NCBI GenBank assembly: GCA_900757695.1
Contig: CAAEOU010000040.1
Span: 1-32,799, forward strand
Direction: 5' to 3'
DNA from: an uncultured Oscillospiraceae bacterium
Lineage (GTDB): Bacteria > Bacillota_A > Clostridia > Oscillospirales > Oscillospiraceae
Length of the DNA: 32,799 nucleotides
Below are positions 14,939 to 22,967 of this stretch, one piece after another (within the stretch, counting starts at the first letter, position 1; each line of letters begins with the position of its first letter). A model generated the notes under the pieces. That model was not told the origin of the DNA, made no database searches, and worked only from the letters and a program-made list of their open reading frames with translations. The translations under genes were made by a program, and so were the position numbers.

Positions 14939-15122
14939 TGCTATAATACTCCTAAGCCACCCAATCATGCATCTCAAGCAAAACCCGTGATAGGATGGCT
15001 TGGATAGATTTTTGATAGCAAAAGTCCGAATAGACCTTAGGATAAGGATAATCTGTATCAAATAAAACCACGACGAATCAAATCCTCTATACAAAAAAGT
15101 TTAGAAATGGATTTAACTCGGC

Positions 15123-15134
15123 GAGTGGGAATAA
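15123..15134 (+). repeat. Candidate attR core (12-bp direct repeat)
   Basis: Exact second copy of the word at 92-103. If both are recombination cores, the island is about 15.0 kb long. It lies 112 bases outside the rightmost TTTGATAGCA word, mirroring the 79-base distance on the left side. Confidence 0.4.
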
Positions 15135-15181
15135 AAATAACTTTTCAAATTGTCTCGTTGAAAATAGAAAAATCCAGCAGC

Positions 15182-15242
15182 AAAAACCGCTTCCTATGCA
15201 GCAGAAAACATTCTCAGTTTTCTCCCATAGGAAGCGGTTTTT
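15182..15242. terminator. Long-stem bidirectional terminator
   Basis: A perfect 17-bp stem (15182-15198 with 15226-15242) starts with five A and ends in five or more T residues, with a 27-base loop. It can serve the minus-strand TIGR04076 gene (ending at 15268) and any plus-strand transcript. It may be the original terminator of the gene whose end is at base 54, cut off by the island. Confidence 0.75.
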
Positions 15243-15267
15243 TGAATCTCTGGACCTGGTCAATTAC

Positions 15268-15615
15268 TCAGTCAAAAAATTTCCCCTTATAAAAATTTTC
15301 ATTCCCGAGTTTTTTCGCCGTTAATCGAAACACGACACATCCATCAGGGCAAACCACCTCTTTGCAATCCTTTCTCACGCCTCCAATATTCTCTAAATCT
15401 CCACCGCTTCTCACCGCCTCCATGATGGGAAACAGCATCATCATTACTTTAGAGCAAATTCCCTGCCCTTCCCCATTCACCGGGCAACCATAGGTACAAG
15501 TATACCGGTCTCCAATTTCCTCCCCATTGCGGCAGTATCGCTCTGTACGCGATCCCCGGAGAAAACTGATAACCTCTATCTCAAACGCATACTCTTCCGC
15601 ATACCACTTTTTCAT
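15268..15615 (-). CDS. TIGR04076 family Cys-rich protein
   Basis: This 115-residue protein matches the small TIGR04076 family as I recall it: an opening MKKWYAEEYAFEIEVISFLR, a Cys-rich core (CRNGEEIGDRYTCTYGCPV, then GQGICSKVMM) and a closing CPDGCVVFRLTAK. The six or more cysteines suggest metal or iron-sulfur binding, but no function is established. AAGGAGG lies 8 bases before the ATG at 15615, and the stop of a 29-codon ORF overlaps this start region, so the two are probably translated together. A terminator follows at 15182-15242. Confidence 0.8.
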   Translation of the reverse strand: MKKWYAEEYAFEIEVISFLRGSRTERYCRNGEEIGDRYTCTYGCPVNGEGQGICSKVMMMLFPIMEAVRSGGDLENIGGVRKDCKEVVCPDGCVVFRLTAKKLGNENFYKGKFFD

Positions 15616-15705
15616 TCATTGCCTCCTTTTTCTTCTATTCCACTTCTGCAAAAATCTTAAGAACAATCCTACACCGATTGTAAGTAATACAATTAATTTT
15701 AGCAT
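15616..15705 (-). CDS. Possible 29-residue membrane peptide
   Basis: The frame starts at the ATG at 15705 and encodes one hydrophobic helix (MLKLIVLLTIGVGLFLRFLQ) followed by a basic tail (KWNRRKRRQ). This is the classic pattern of a small single-span membrane protein with its positive end inside. Its stop overlaps an ATG four bases ahead of the TIGR04076 start. A GGGGG site precedes it at moderate spacing. It lies after the kdp operon terminator, so it belongs with the downstream gene and not with kdpC. Function unknown; it could be accidental. Confidence 0.45.
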   Translation of the reverse strand: MLKLIVLLTIGVGLFLRFLQKWNRRKRRQ

Positions 15706-15740
15706 CTCATCGCCCCCATTTCCACCCTATATCCCAAATT

Positions 15741-15774
15741 GAAAAAGAGAGCCGCAGATTCTGCGGCTCTCTTT
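15741..15774 (-). terminator. Terminator of the kdp operon
   Basis: A 15-bp perfect stem (15744-15758 with 15760-15774), GC-rich in the middle, is followed on the minus strand by a T-run. It lies 27 bases after the kdpC stop. Confidence 0.88.
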
Positions 15775-15800
15775 GATGATCTGAAAGAAAAACTCCAAGA

Positions 15801-16460
15801 TTATTCCTCAGAAGAAGCAGGAATCAATCCCATAGCCTGGGCAATTTCAATGTTTACCAAGAGAACATTTACCTTGTCCTCTCCAAAGACGCCCAGTGTC
15901 TTTCCTTCTGTATTCCGGTCGATGATTTCTCTGACCTCTTCCTCACTCAGACCAGAGGCCTCCACAATCCGGGGAATCTGGATTTCCGCAGAATCCGGAG
16001 AGATATGAGGGTCCAAGCCGGAGCCGGAAGCCGTGAGCAAATCGGTGGGAATGTCTTCCTCTTTCACCTCCGGGTTCTTCTCCAGGAAGGTCTCCAAATC
16101 AGCCTCCACACGCTCTGTCAGAGCGGGGTTGGAAGGTGCGTAGTTGTTGGAACCGGAAGACAGACCTGCAAATTCAGAACCATCGTTGTAGGTCTGGGTT
16201 CCATCCTCCTGCTCCACATAGGTATTATAATGATAGGCAGAGGGACGGCCCCACAGATAATAGTCCTCTGTAAACTCCTGGCCGACGTTCTTTGCGCCAA
16301 CCACTTGTCCGTCTACTGTCACCAGACTGCCGGCGGCCTGACTGGGGAAAAAAACTTTCGACAGCCCCGTGAGCAGCAGAGGGAACAACAGACCGCAGAT
16401 CAGCAACAATACGATTGTCACCAATAGTGCCTGGCGACCATTGTGCAAAAAATTCTTCAT
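15801..16460 (-). CDS. kdpC: Potassium-transporting ATPase subunit C
   Basis: This 219-residue subunit stabilises the KdpFABC K+ pump. One N-terminal membrane helix (about 12-32, LLVTIVLLLICGLLFPLLLT) is followed by an extracellular domain with family patterns: GQEFTEDYYLWGRPSA, SGSNNYAPSNP, TASGSGLDPHISPDSA and a C-terminal VNVLLVN. The ATG at 16460 is preferred over 16487 because AAGGAGG precedes it with usable spacing and proteins of this family start near the membrane helix. It lies 16 bases after kdpB. The segment around residues 75-95 is longer and more acidic than in the E. coli protein. Confidence 0.93.
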   Translation of the reverse strand: MKNFLHNGRQALLVTIVLLLICGLLFPLLLTGLSKVFFPSQAAGSLVTVDGQVVGAKNVGQEFTEDYYLWGRPSAYHYNTYVEQEDGTQTYNDGSEFAGLSSGSNNYAPSNPALTERVEADLETFLEKNPEVKEEDIPTDLLTASGSGLDPHISPDSAEIQIPRIVEASGLSEEEVREIIDRNTEGKTLGVFGEDKVNVLLVNIEIAQAMGLIPASSEE

Positions 16461-16476
16461 AATTACCTGGACCTCC

Positions 16477-18534
16477 TTAGAATCCAATGAGGGCGAGCAA
16501 CGGATGGATGATCAGGTCAATGATCTTAATCCCGACAAACGGGGTGATGATGCCTCCCACCCCAAAGATCAGCATGTTGCGGGCCAGAATTTTTCCGGAG
16601 GACATGGGGCGGTATTTTACACCCTTCATGGCCAGAGGAATGAGGCAGGGAATGATGATGGCATTGAAAATCAACGCAGAAAGGATGGCACTGTAAGGCG
16701 TTGCCAAATTCATGATATTCAGCACACCCAGTTCAGGGATGGCCGTCATGAACATAGCCGGGATAATGGCAAAGTACTTGGCAATATCGTTGGCGATGGA
16801 GAACGTGGTCAAGGACCCGCGGGTAATCAGCAGCTGCTTGCCGATCTCCACCACTTCCAGAATCTTGGTGGGGTCGGAATCCAGATCCACCATGTTGGCC
16901 GCTTCCTTGGCAGCGGTGGTGCCGCTGTTCATCGCCAGGCCCACGTTGGCCTGCGCCAGCGCAGGGGCGTCGTTGGTACCGTCACCAGTCATGGCCACGA
17001 TCTTACCCTCGGACTGTTCCTTCTTAATCAGCTTGATCTTGTCCTCCGGCTTGCACTCTGCCACAAATCCATCCACGCCGGCTTCTTTGGCAATGGTGGC
17101 AGCTGTCAGCGCATTGTCACCGGTACACATAATGGTCTTGATCCCAATCTTGCGGAGCCGCTCAAATCTCTCTACCATGCCGGGCTTTACCGTATCTTTC
17201 AGGTAGATGACACCCAGAATCTTGTTGTTCTCACAAACCGTCAGCGGGGTGCCGCCCAGGCCGGCAATTTCGGAAACCTTTTCCCGCAGGTCAGAGGGTA
17301 CCTTGCCACCCAGTTTTGATACAAACTCCTCAATGGCATCAGACGCACCCTTGCGTACTTTGGTGCCGTCAGGCAGATCCACACCGCTCATCCGCGTCTG
17401 TGCAGAGAAAGAAATGAACTCGGAACCAGACAGCTCCTTGCTCTTATCCCCCAGCTGACGCGCCAACTCCAAGGTGGACTTGCCCTCCGGTGTCTCATCT
17501 TTCAGAGAGCAGAGTGCAGCACAGCGGATCAGATCCTCCCGCTTAGCGCCGCCCACAGGGAAGAAGTCAGCTGCCAAACGGTTGCCGTAAGTGATGGTGC
17601 CTGTCTTGTCCAGGATCATGGTATCCACGTCACCGCAGGCTTCTACTGCCTTACCAGACATGGCAATGACATTAAACCGGGTAACACGGTCCATACCCGC
17701 AATTCCGATGGCGGAAAGCAGACCACCGATGGTCGTCGGAATCAAACAGACACACAACGCAATCAAGGTAGAGGTCTGCAGCTGTACACCGGAGTACAGG
17801 CCAATGGGATACAGCGTCACAATGACGATCAGGAAAATGATGGTCAGAGAGACCAGCAACGTGTTCAGTGCAATTTCGTTGGGGGTCTTTTTTCTGGAAG
17901 CGCCTTCGACCAGCGCGATCATACGATCCAAGAAGCTGTTGCCGGGCTCAGAAGTAATCCGGATTTTCAGCCAGTCAGACACGATGGTCGTGCCGCCGGT
18001 AACCGAGCAGAAGTCACCGCCGGACTCCCGGACCACGGGAGCAGACTCACCTGTGATCGCAGACTCATCCACGGAGGCAATGCCCTCGATAACCTCACCG
18101 TCGCCGGGAATAATCTCCCCGGCCGAGACCATAACCACATCACCTTTCTTCAGCTGGCTGGAGAGGACTTCCTTCTCCGTGCCATTTTCCAGCAAAAGAC
18201 GTGCCTTGGTGTCCTTTTGGGTTTTCTTCAAACTGGCCGCCTGTGCTTTTCCTCGTCCTTCTGCCACAGATTCCGCGAAGTTCGCAAACAAGGCAGTAAT
18301 GAACAAAATGATGCAGACGATCACATTATACAGGCGAAGATTGGTGCCGGCACTCACATCCCCAAACAACCCAGGGAAAATGGAGAGAAGCAGCGTGATG
18401 ATACAGCCCACTTCCACCACAAACATAACAGGGTTTTTCATCATGTATCTGGGGTTGAGCTTTGTGAAGGACCCAATCACCGCCTGATGAAAAATCTCGG
18501 GCGTCACCAGTTTTTGGTTGCGATTTTTACTCAT
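16477..18534 (-). CDS. kdpB: Potassium-transporting P-type ATPase subunit B
   Basis: This 685-residue catalytic subunit hydrolyses ATP to drive high-affinity K+ uptake. The P-type motifs are complete: actuator TGES ([14 protein letters not shown]), phosphorylation motif DKTGTIT with Asp309, nucleotide-binding KGASDAI, and hinge [17 protein letters not shown]. Seven or so membrane helices are visible (for example [20 protein letters not shown] and [20 protein letters not shown]). The ATG at 18534 has ideal spacing from AAGGAGG at 18545-18551; the GTG at 18540 is only four bases away from it. The operon order kdpF-A-B-C is standard. In E. coli the pump is switched on by the sensor pair KdpDE, which is not in this window. 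Confidence 0.96.
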   Translation of the reverse strand: MSKNRNQKLVTPEIFHQAVIGSFTKLNPRYMMKNPVMFVVEVGCIITLLLSIFPGLFGDVSAGTNLRLYNVIVCIILFITALFANFAESVAEGRGKAQAASLKKTQKDTKARLLLENGTEKEVLSSQLKKGDVVMVSAGEIIPGDGEVIEGIASVDESAITGESAPVVRESGGDFCSVTGGTTIVSDWLKIRITSEPGNSFLDRMIALVEGASRKKTPNEIALNTLLVSLTIIFLIVIVTLYPIGLYSGVQLQTSTLIALCVCLIPTTIGGLLSAIGIAGMDRVTRFNVIAMSGKAVEACGDVDTMILDKTGTITYGNRLAADFFPVGGAKREDLIRCAALCSLKDETPEGKSTLELARQLGDKSKELSGSEFISFSAQTRMSGVDLPDGTKVRKGASDAIEEFVSKLGGKVPSDLREKVSEIAGLGGTPLTVCENNKILGVIYLKDTVKPGMVERFERLRKIGIKTIMCTGDNALTAATIAKEAGVDGFVAECKPEDKIKLIKKEQSEGKIVAMTGDGTNDAPALAQANVGLAMNSGTTAAKEAANMVDLDSDPTKILEVVEIGKQLLITRGSLTTFSIANDIAKYFAIIPAMFMTAIPELGVLNIMNLATPYSAILSALIFNAIIIPCLIPLAMKGVKYRPMSSGKILARNMLIFGVGGIITPFVGIKIIDLIIHPLLALIGF

Positions 18535-18549
18535 ATTCACAGTTCCTCC

Positions 18550-20301
18550 TTACGCCCAAAGGGTGAGGTGCTCTGCGATCGGGCCAAGGGCCAACGCAGG
18601 GAAGAAAGTCAGTGCGGCAAAGATATACACCACAAACACCAGAATCACCGCAAAGGAGAAGGTATCGGTGTGGAGTGTGCCAGCAGACTCATTGACAAAG
18701 CGTTTCTTCATCAGCGACCCCGCAATCGCCAGCTGAATCACAATGGACAGATAGCGGCCGAAGAACATCGCCAAGCCGGCGGTAATGTTCCAGAAATAGG
18801 TGTTATCGGCCAAGCCCTCAAAACCGGAACCGTTGTTCGCAGCAGAGGAAGCGTATTCATACAACACCTGGCTCAGGCCATGGAAACCAGGGTTGGTAAT
18901 TCCCTCCTGCCCTGCTGCGGTACCGACCGCCAGCGCGGAGAACGCCAGAATCAGGAAGGGGTGAATGATGATGCACAGTGCGGTGAGCTTCATCTCCCGT
19001 CCTTCAATCTTTTTGCCCAGGTATTCCGGGGTACGCCCAATCATCAGGCCACAGATAAAGACTGCCAGGATGGCGTACATAATCATATTCATAAGGCCAA
19101 CGCCTTTGCCGCCAAAGACCACGTTCAGCATCATGTGGAGCAGCGGCACCATGCCGCCCAAAGGCGTTAAGGTATCGTGCATGTTATTGACGGTACCTGT
19201 GGTAAAGGATGTGGTGGTCGTGGTAAACATCGCCGACTGGGCAATGCCAAACCGGACCTCTTTGCCCTCCATGCTACCCATGGACTGGGACAAGCCCGCA
19301 TCAGCCAGTGCCGGGTTCCCCTGGCTCTCCGACCAGAAGCAGAGAGAGAGACCGATCAGGAAGATAATTCCCATTGCCAGGAAGATACTGCGTCCTTCCC
19401 GTCCATAGATTCGGGCGGTCAGGCTCTTTCTCAGATCAACCTTTACTTCACTGCTCTCTGCCATGGCCTTCTTACGATCCCGCACCATCTTACCGAAGGT
19501 AATGACGCATGCGCCGGGCAGAAGCATCATAGAATACAGTTCAATGAGGTCAGAGATAATCGTGGGGTTCTCAATTGGTGTGGTGGAGTTTGCTCCAATG
19601 AAGCCACCGCCGTTGGTTCCCAAGTGCTTAATAATCTCCAACGCTGCCACAGGGCCCATCGCAATGGCTTGCTTGGTTCCTTCAATGGTGTCCACAACCA
19701 GGTTCCCCGTGAGGTTCTGAGGCACTCCCTGCCATACCAACAGCAGGCCACCCACAATGGAGAAGGGCAACAGCACACGGGTTGTAACACGAACCAAGTC
19801 CACGAAGAAGTTACCCACGTTGTCCTTGGTCTTTCCTGCCAGGCCACGAATAAAGGCAATGCAAGCGGCATACCCAGTGGAGGCAGAGACAAACATCATA
19901 AAGGTGATGACCAGCATCTGGGAGAGATAGGACAGTCCAGACTCACCGGAATAGTGCTGGAGGTTGGTGTTTGTCATAAAGCTGATGATGGTGTTGAAGG
20001 AAAGGGTTTCCTCCATGGCGCCAATCCCGTTGGGGTTGAACAGGCCAATACTCTGAATCCGCAGGATGATGTATCCAATCAGAATCATAATGGCATTGGT
20101 TCCTAACAGGCAAAGGGCATATTTTTTCCAATTCATGCCCTGGTTGGGATTGATCCCGCTGATTTTGTAAATTGCCCCGTCAATGCGGTTAAAAACCGGA
20201 TCTGCCAGGGTGCGTTTCCCTGCGGCGACGTGATACAAATAAACGCCCACGGGAATGACGATGATCAAGTAAATGATAATCGTCAGGATTAACTGCAGCA
20301 T
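18550..20301 (-). CDS. kdpA: Potassium-transporting ATPase subunit A (channel subunit)
   Basis: This 583-residue membrane protein is the K+-selective channel-like subunit of KdpFABC. It has four weakly repeated membrane-pore-membrane units. A pore signature is visible as LGTNGGGFIGANSTTPIENP, with further SGLSYLS and NNGSGFEGL loops at the other repeats. The start at 20301 follows GGAGGT. It is 22 bases downstream of the short kdpF gene and 15 bases before kdpB. All four selectivity loops appear present, so the pump should be functional. Confidence 0.95.
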   Translation of the reverse strand: MLQLILTIIIYLIIVIPVGVYLYHVAAGKRTLADPVFNRIDGAIYKISGINPNQGMNWKKYALCLLGTNAIMILIGYIILRIQSIGLFNPNGIGAMEETLSFNTIISFMTNTNLQHYSGESGLSYLSQMLVITFMMFVSASTGYAACIAFIRGLAGKTKDNVGNFFVDLVRVTTRVLLPFSIVGGLLLVWQGVPQNLTGNLVVDTIEGTKQAIAMGPVAALEIIKHLGTNGGGFIGANSTTPIENPTIISDLIELYSMMLLPGACVITFGKMVRDRKKAMAESSEVKVDLRKSLTARIYGREGRSIFLAMGIIFLIGLSLCFWSESQGNPALADAGLSQSMGSMEGKEVRFGIAQSAMFTTTTTSFTTGTVNNMHDTLTPLGGMVPLLHMMLNVVFGGKGVGLMNMIMYAILAVFICGLMIGRTPEYLGKKIEGREMKLTALCIIIHPFLILAFSALAVGTAAGQEGITNPGFHGLSQVLYEYASSAANNGSGFEGLADNTYFWNITAGLAMFFGRYLSIVIQLAIAGSLMKKRFVNESAGTLHTDTFSFAVILVFVVYIFAALTFFPALALGPIAEHLTLWA

Positions 20302-20322
20302 AATGGCTACCTCCTGCGTGCC

Positions 20323-20400
20323 TTAGAATTTTTCCGGGTGAACCAGCGCATAAACAAGGTAAGCGCCCAGAAGCAATACGATTACGCCAAGTATGATCAC
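20323..20400 (-). CDS. kdpF: Potassium-transporting ATPase subunit F (25 residues)
   Basis: A GTG at 20400, after a strong AAAGGAGGAAG site, opens a 25-residue frame. It consists of one hydrophobic helix (IILGVIVLLLGAYLVYALVH) and the closing PEKF. The YLVYALxxPExF ending is the KdpF signature. KdpF is a single-span peptide that stabilises the KdpABC complex. Position directly before kdpA confirms the call. Confidence 0.9.
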   Translation of the reverse strand: MIILGVIVLLLGAYLVYALVHPEKF

Positions 20401-20431
20401 AATACTTCCTCCTTTCATACATTGGCCTGGG

Positions 20432-20530
20432 TCATTCGTTGCTGTCCACCTGTTTGTGACACCAGTGGACCAACAAATAGACAAGCCCACAGCAAACAGC
20501 CAATGTGGCCACCATAATTAGGTCAAGCAC
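20432..20530 (-). CDS. 32-residue membrane peptide leading the kdp operon
   Basis: A GTG at 20530, preceded by AAAGGAGGG, opens a 32-residue frame. It has one hydrophobic helix (LIMVATLAVCCGLVYLLVHW) and a polar tail (CHKQVDSNE). It is 31 bases upstream of kdpF and in the same direction. The strong ribosome binding site and the helix make it a likely real gene. It differs from KdpF in its ending, so it may be a second small subunit or a regulatory peptide. Function unknown. Confidence 0.65.
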   Translation of the reverse strand: MLDLIMVATLAVCCGLVYLLVHWCHKQVDSNE

Positions 20531-20569
20531 TTTTGTTCCCTCCTTTGTTTTTCTCTTTTTTGCAGAGCA

Positions 20570-20575
20570 ATTATA
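20570..20575 (-). promoter_or_regulatory. Possible -10 box of the kdp operon
   Basis: A perfect TATAAT on the minus strand lies 40 bases before the GTG of the first small kdp gene. No convincing -35 box stands 17 bp upstream. That would fit an activator-dependent promoter such as the KdpE-driven one, but this is inference. Confidence 0.45.
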
Positions 20576-20749
20576 GCAGAACCCTCGTGAATGTGCCCTT
20601 AGCGAATTCCCTGGAGTGTTAAAGTTATATTAATATTTTCTCGAGAAATCAAAGCACAAATCCGCTCTGCCCCCCTTTCCAGTCCCTGCATAGCCTACCC
20701 AAATACCTGCAAGTTATCTGGAGCAGCGAGAGAAAGTTTCCCAAGAAAT

Positions 20750-20791
20750 AAAAACGCTGGTCCAGCTCTCCACTTTCATGCCTGGTCCAGC
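20750..20791 (-). terminator. Second hairpin with T-run before kdp
   Basis: CTGGTCCAGC occurs twice (20757-20766 and 20782-20791). The copies pair as a 10-bp stem with one mismatch and a 16-base loop. On the minus strand GTTTTTATTTC follows. It may be a backup terminator of the V-ATPase operon or an attenuator in the kdp leader. Confidence 0.55.
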
Positions 20792-20830
20792 TTGTTGTTC
20801 TCTCTTTACAATAAATACAAAATTCAAAAG

Positions 20831-20863
20831 CGGCCAACCTTACCATTAAACTGCAAGGTTGAC
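20831..20863 (-). terminator. Terminator of the V-ATPase operon
   Basis: On the minus strand GGTCAACCTT pairs with AAGGTTGGCC (one G-T wobble), followed by CTTTTGAATTTT. It lies about 30 bases after the ntpD stop. Confidence 0.75.
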
Positions 20864-20894
20864 CGTCCCTGAATATATGTAAAGCATATTGACT

Positions 20895-21578
20895 TTACAG
20901 ATGTTGAACTATTTTCTGATCCTGCCTCCGTTTCTCTTCCAACGCTTCAGCCAGGAGCATATCTTTGACCTTCATCAATCGAACTATGTTATTTCGTTCA
21001 TTTTCCTCCAGTTTCATTCTAATGTATTTGATGCTCTCCTGCATACGGGGAATCATAACATATTCCAACGCATTCACCCGCCGACGCGTCTTTTCAATCT
21101 CCTGCGCCAACAGCTGTGAGGTCTTTTCCACCTGCGCCAGCTTCAGCATATCCTGAAAAACAGAGGAGAGCGCCTCCACTGCGCCATCAATTTCGCAGGA
21201 TGTCATGGCAAAGCCATAGGGATAAAGCTCTTTCCCTTTACACTCTTTCGTCCGAAAAGTATACATAGGAACAGGAACTGACATGATGTTGCGGGTGGTC
21301 ATATCCAACTCCACACGTTGCTTGGGGTAAAGCAGCGCTTGTTCCAACCCCTCCGGGGACATCAGAGCGGATGCCACGGTAAACGAACCATGGGCCCGCA
21401 TCAATCCTTCCTCCACCCGACGCCGAAGGGTACGGTTTTCCCGGACACTCTCCAGGAACTGCTTCATCAGTTCATCCCGTTTGTCTTTGAGCAGTTTGTG
21501 TCCCCGCACTGCTGTTTTTAACCGGTTCTTGAGCCGGGTCAATTCCATCCGCGTGGCATTCACTGTGACCGATGGCAT
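20895..21578 (-). CDS. ntpD: V-type ATPase subunit D
   Basis: This 227-residue subunit forms the central rotor shaft in the catalytic head. The N-terminal pattern (PSVTVNATRMELTRLKNRLK) and long N- and C-terminal helices (EIEKTRRRVNALEYVMIPRM near the end) are those of the family; the two helices form the shaft's coiled coil. It starts 12 bases after ntpB with an AAGGAGG-like site, and is the last gene of the operon. Confidence 0.93.
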   Translation of the reverse strand: MPSVTVNATRMELTRLKNRLKTAVRGHKLLKDKRDELMKQFLESVRENRTLRRRVEEGLMRAHGSFTVASALMSPEGLEQALLYPKQRVELDMTTRNIMSVPVPMYTFRTKECKGKELYPYGFAMTSCEIDGAVEALSSVFQDMLKLAQVEKTSQLLAQEIEKTRRRVNALEYVMIPRMQESIKYIRMKLEENERNNIVRLMKVKDMLLAEALEEKRRQDQKIVQHL

Positions 21579-21590
21579 CTTTCCGCCTCC

Positions 21591-22967
21591 TTACGCTTGC
21601 CGGGGAAGATATTTGTCGATGTGTTCCTGCTTGATCCGTTTCAGCTCCGTTTCCGGCAAGATCGACAGCAGATCCCACCCAATCGCCAAAGTCTCCTGAA
21701 TGGATCGATTCTCCTCAAAGCCTTGACCGACGTATTTCTTTTCAAATTCCTCGGCAAATCGGGCATACAGCAGATCTGTGGGCGACAAGGCCGCCTCCCC
21801 TAAAATTGACATGAGTTCTTTCGCCTGCTTACCTGCAGAATAGGCCGCAAACAACTGATTCATCGTCCCCGCATGGTCCTCCCGGGTCTTTCCTGCCCCA
21901 ATCCCCTTGTCTTTTAAGCGAGACAGAGAGGGCAGCACATCCACCGGCGGCTGAATGCCAGCCCGGTGCAGCTCCCGGGAAAGGATGATCTGTCCTTCCG
22001 TAATATAGCCTGTCAGGTCTGGGATCGGGTGGGTCTTATCATCCTCCGGCATAGTAAGAATGGGGATCATGGTGATGGAACCCGCCCGCCCCACTTGACG
22101 GCCTGCCCGCTCATACATAGTGGCAAGATCCGTATAGAGATAGCCGGGATACCCCCGCCGGCCGGGGACCTCCTTCTTGGCCGCGGAGATCTCCCGAAGT
22201 GCCTCCGCGTAATTGGTGATATCCGTGAGAATCACCAACACATGCATGTTTTCATGAAATGCCAAATACTCTGCGGCGGTCAGCGCCATACGGGGGGTAG
22301 CAATTCGTTCCACTGCCGGATCGTTGGCTAAGTTCGTAAATAGAACCGTTCGTTCGATGGCGCCTGTCCGTTGAAACTCCTCGACAAAATAGTTCGCTTC
22401 CTCAAAAGTAATTCCAATGGCCGCAAAGACCACTGCAAAATTTGAGTCTCCGTCCAACACCTTTGCTTGCCGGGCGATCTGTGCCGCCAGTGCCGCATGG
22501 GGCAGCCCGGAACCCGAAAAAATGGGAAGCTTCTGCCCCCGCACCAAGGTATTCAACCCATCAATGGAGGAAACCCCCGTCTGAATAAACTCATTGGGAT
22601 AGGCCCGGGCCGCAGGATTCATCGCCAAACCGTTGATATCCCGATATTCCTCCGCCAAAATTTCCGGCCCCCCGTCGATAGGCTGCCCCATCCCATTGAA
22701 CACGCGCCCCAGCATATCCCGGGACACCGCCAGCTGGAGGGGATGCCCCAGGAAACGAACCTTGGCATGGGCCAAATTGATCCCCGCATTGGCCTCGAAA
22801 AGCTGGACCACCGCACTGTCTCCATTGACCTCCAGCACCTTTCCACGGCGAACCGATCCGTCCGACAGTTCGATCTCCACCAGTTCATCGAAGGTCGCGC
22901 GCTCCACCTGCCGGACCACCATCAATGGCCCCGCAATTTCCGCAATGGTTCGGTATTCCTTGATCAT
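21591..22967 (-). CDS. ntpB: V-type ATPase subunit B
   Basis: This 458-residue non-catalytic subunit alternates with subunit A in the head. The opening [16 protein letters not shown] and [20 protein letters not shown] are typical. At the P-loop position it has SGSGLPH without the Lys-Thr pair, as expected of B subunits. [16 protein letters not shown] C-terminal patterns are also visible. Its length equals that of the Enterococcus hirae protein as I recall it. Its start overlaps the ntpA stop by four bases (ATGA). Confidence 0.96.
   Translation of the reverse strand: MIKEYRTIAEIAGPLMVVRQVERATFDELVEIELSDGSVRRGKVLEVNGDSAVVQLFEANAGINLAHAKVRFLGHPLQLAVSRDMLGRVFNGMGQPIDGGPEILAEEYRDINGLAMNPAARAYPNEFIQTGVSSIDGLNTLVRGQKLPIFSGSGLPHAALAAQIARQAKVLDGDSNFAVVFAAIGITFEEANYFVEEFQRTGAIERTVLFTNLANDPAVERIATPRMALTAAEYLAFHENMHVLVILTDITNYAEALREISAAKKEVPGRRGYPGYLYTDLATMYERAGRQVGRAGSITMIPILTMPEDDKTHPIPDLTGYITEGQIILSRELHRAGIQPPVDVLPSLSRLKDKGIGAGKTREDHAGTMNQLFAAYSAGKQAKELMSILGEAALSPTDLLYARFAEEFEKKYVGQGFEENRSIQETLAIGWDLLSILPETELKRIKQEHIDKYLPRQA

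Larger units (their letters stand above)
14939..15267. other. Non-coding right end of the island
   Basis: No gene is supported here. The stretch is AT-rich and holds one TTTGATAGCA word (15011-15020), the candidate attR core (15123-15134) and a long-stemmed terminator (15182-15242). Sequence after about 15135 is probably host chromosome. Confidence 0.45.
20531..20894. other. Intergenic region between V-ATPase and kdp operons
   Basis: No gene is supported here. On the minus strand it holds the V-ATPase terminator (20831-20863), a second hairpin with a T-run (20750-20791), and a -10-like TATAAT (20570-20575) about 40 bases before the first kdp frame. No riboswitch consensus that I know could be matched. 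Confidence 0.5.

Noticed and set aside
20531..20894. c-di-AMP (ydaO-type) or other known riboswitch in the kdp leader
   Set aside because: I could not match the conserved core of any known class; only hairpins and a -10-like box are visible. A covariance-model search would settle it.
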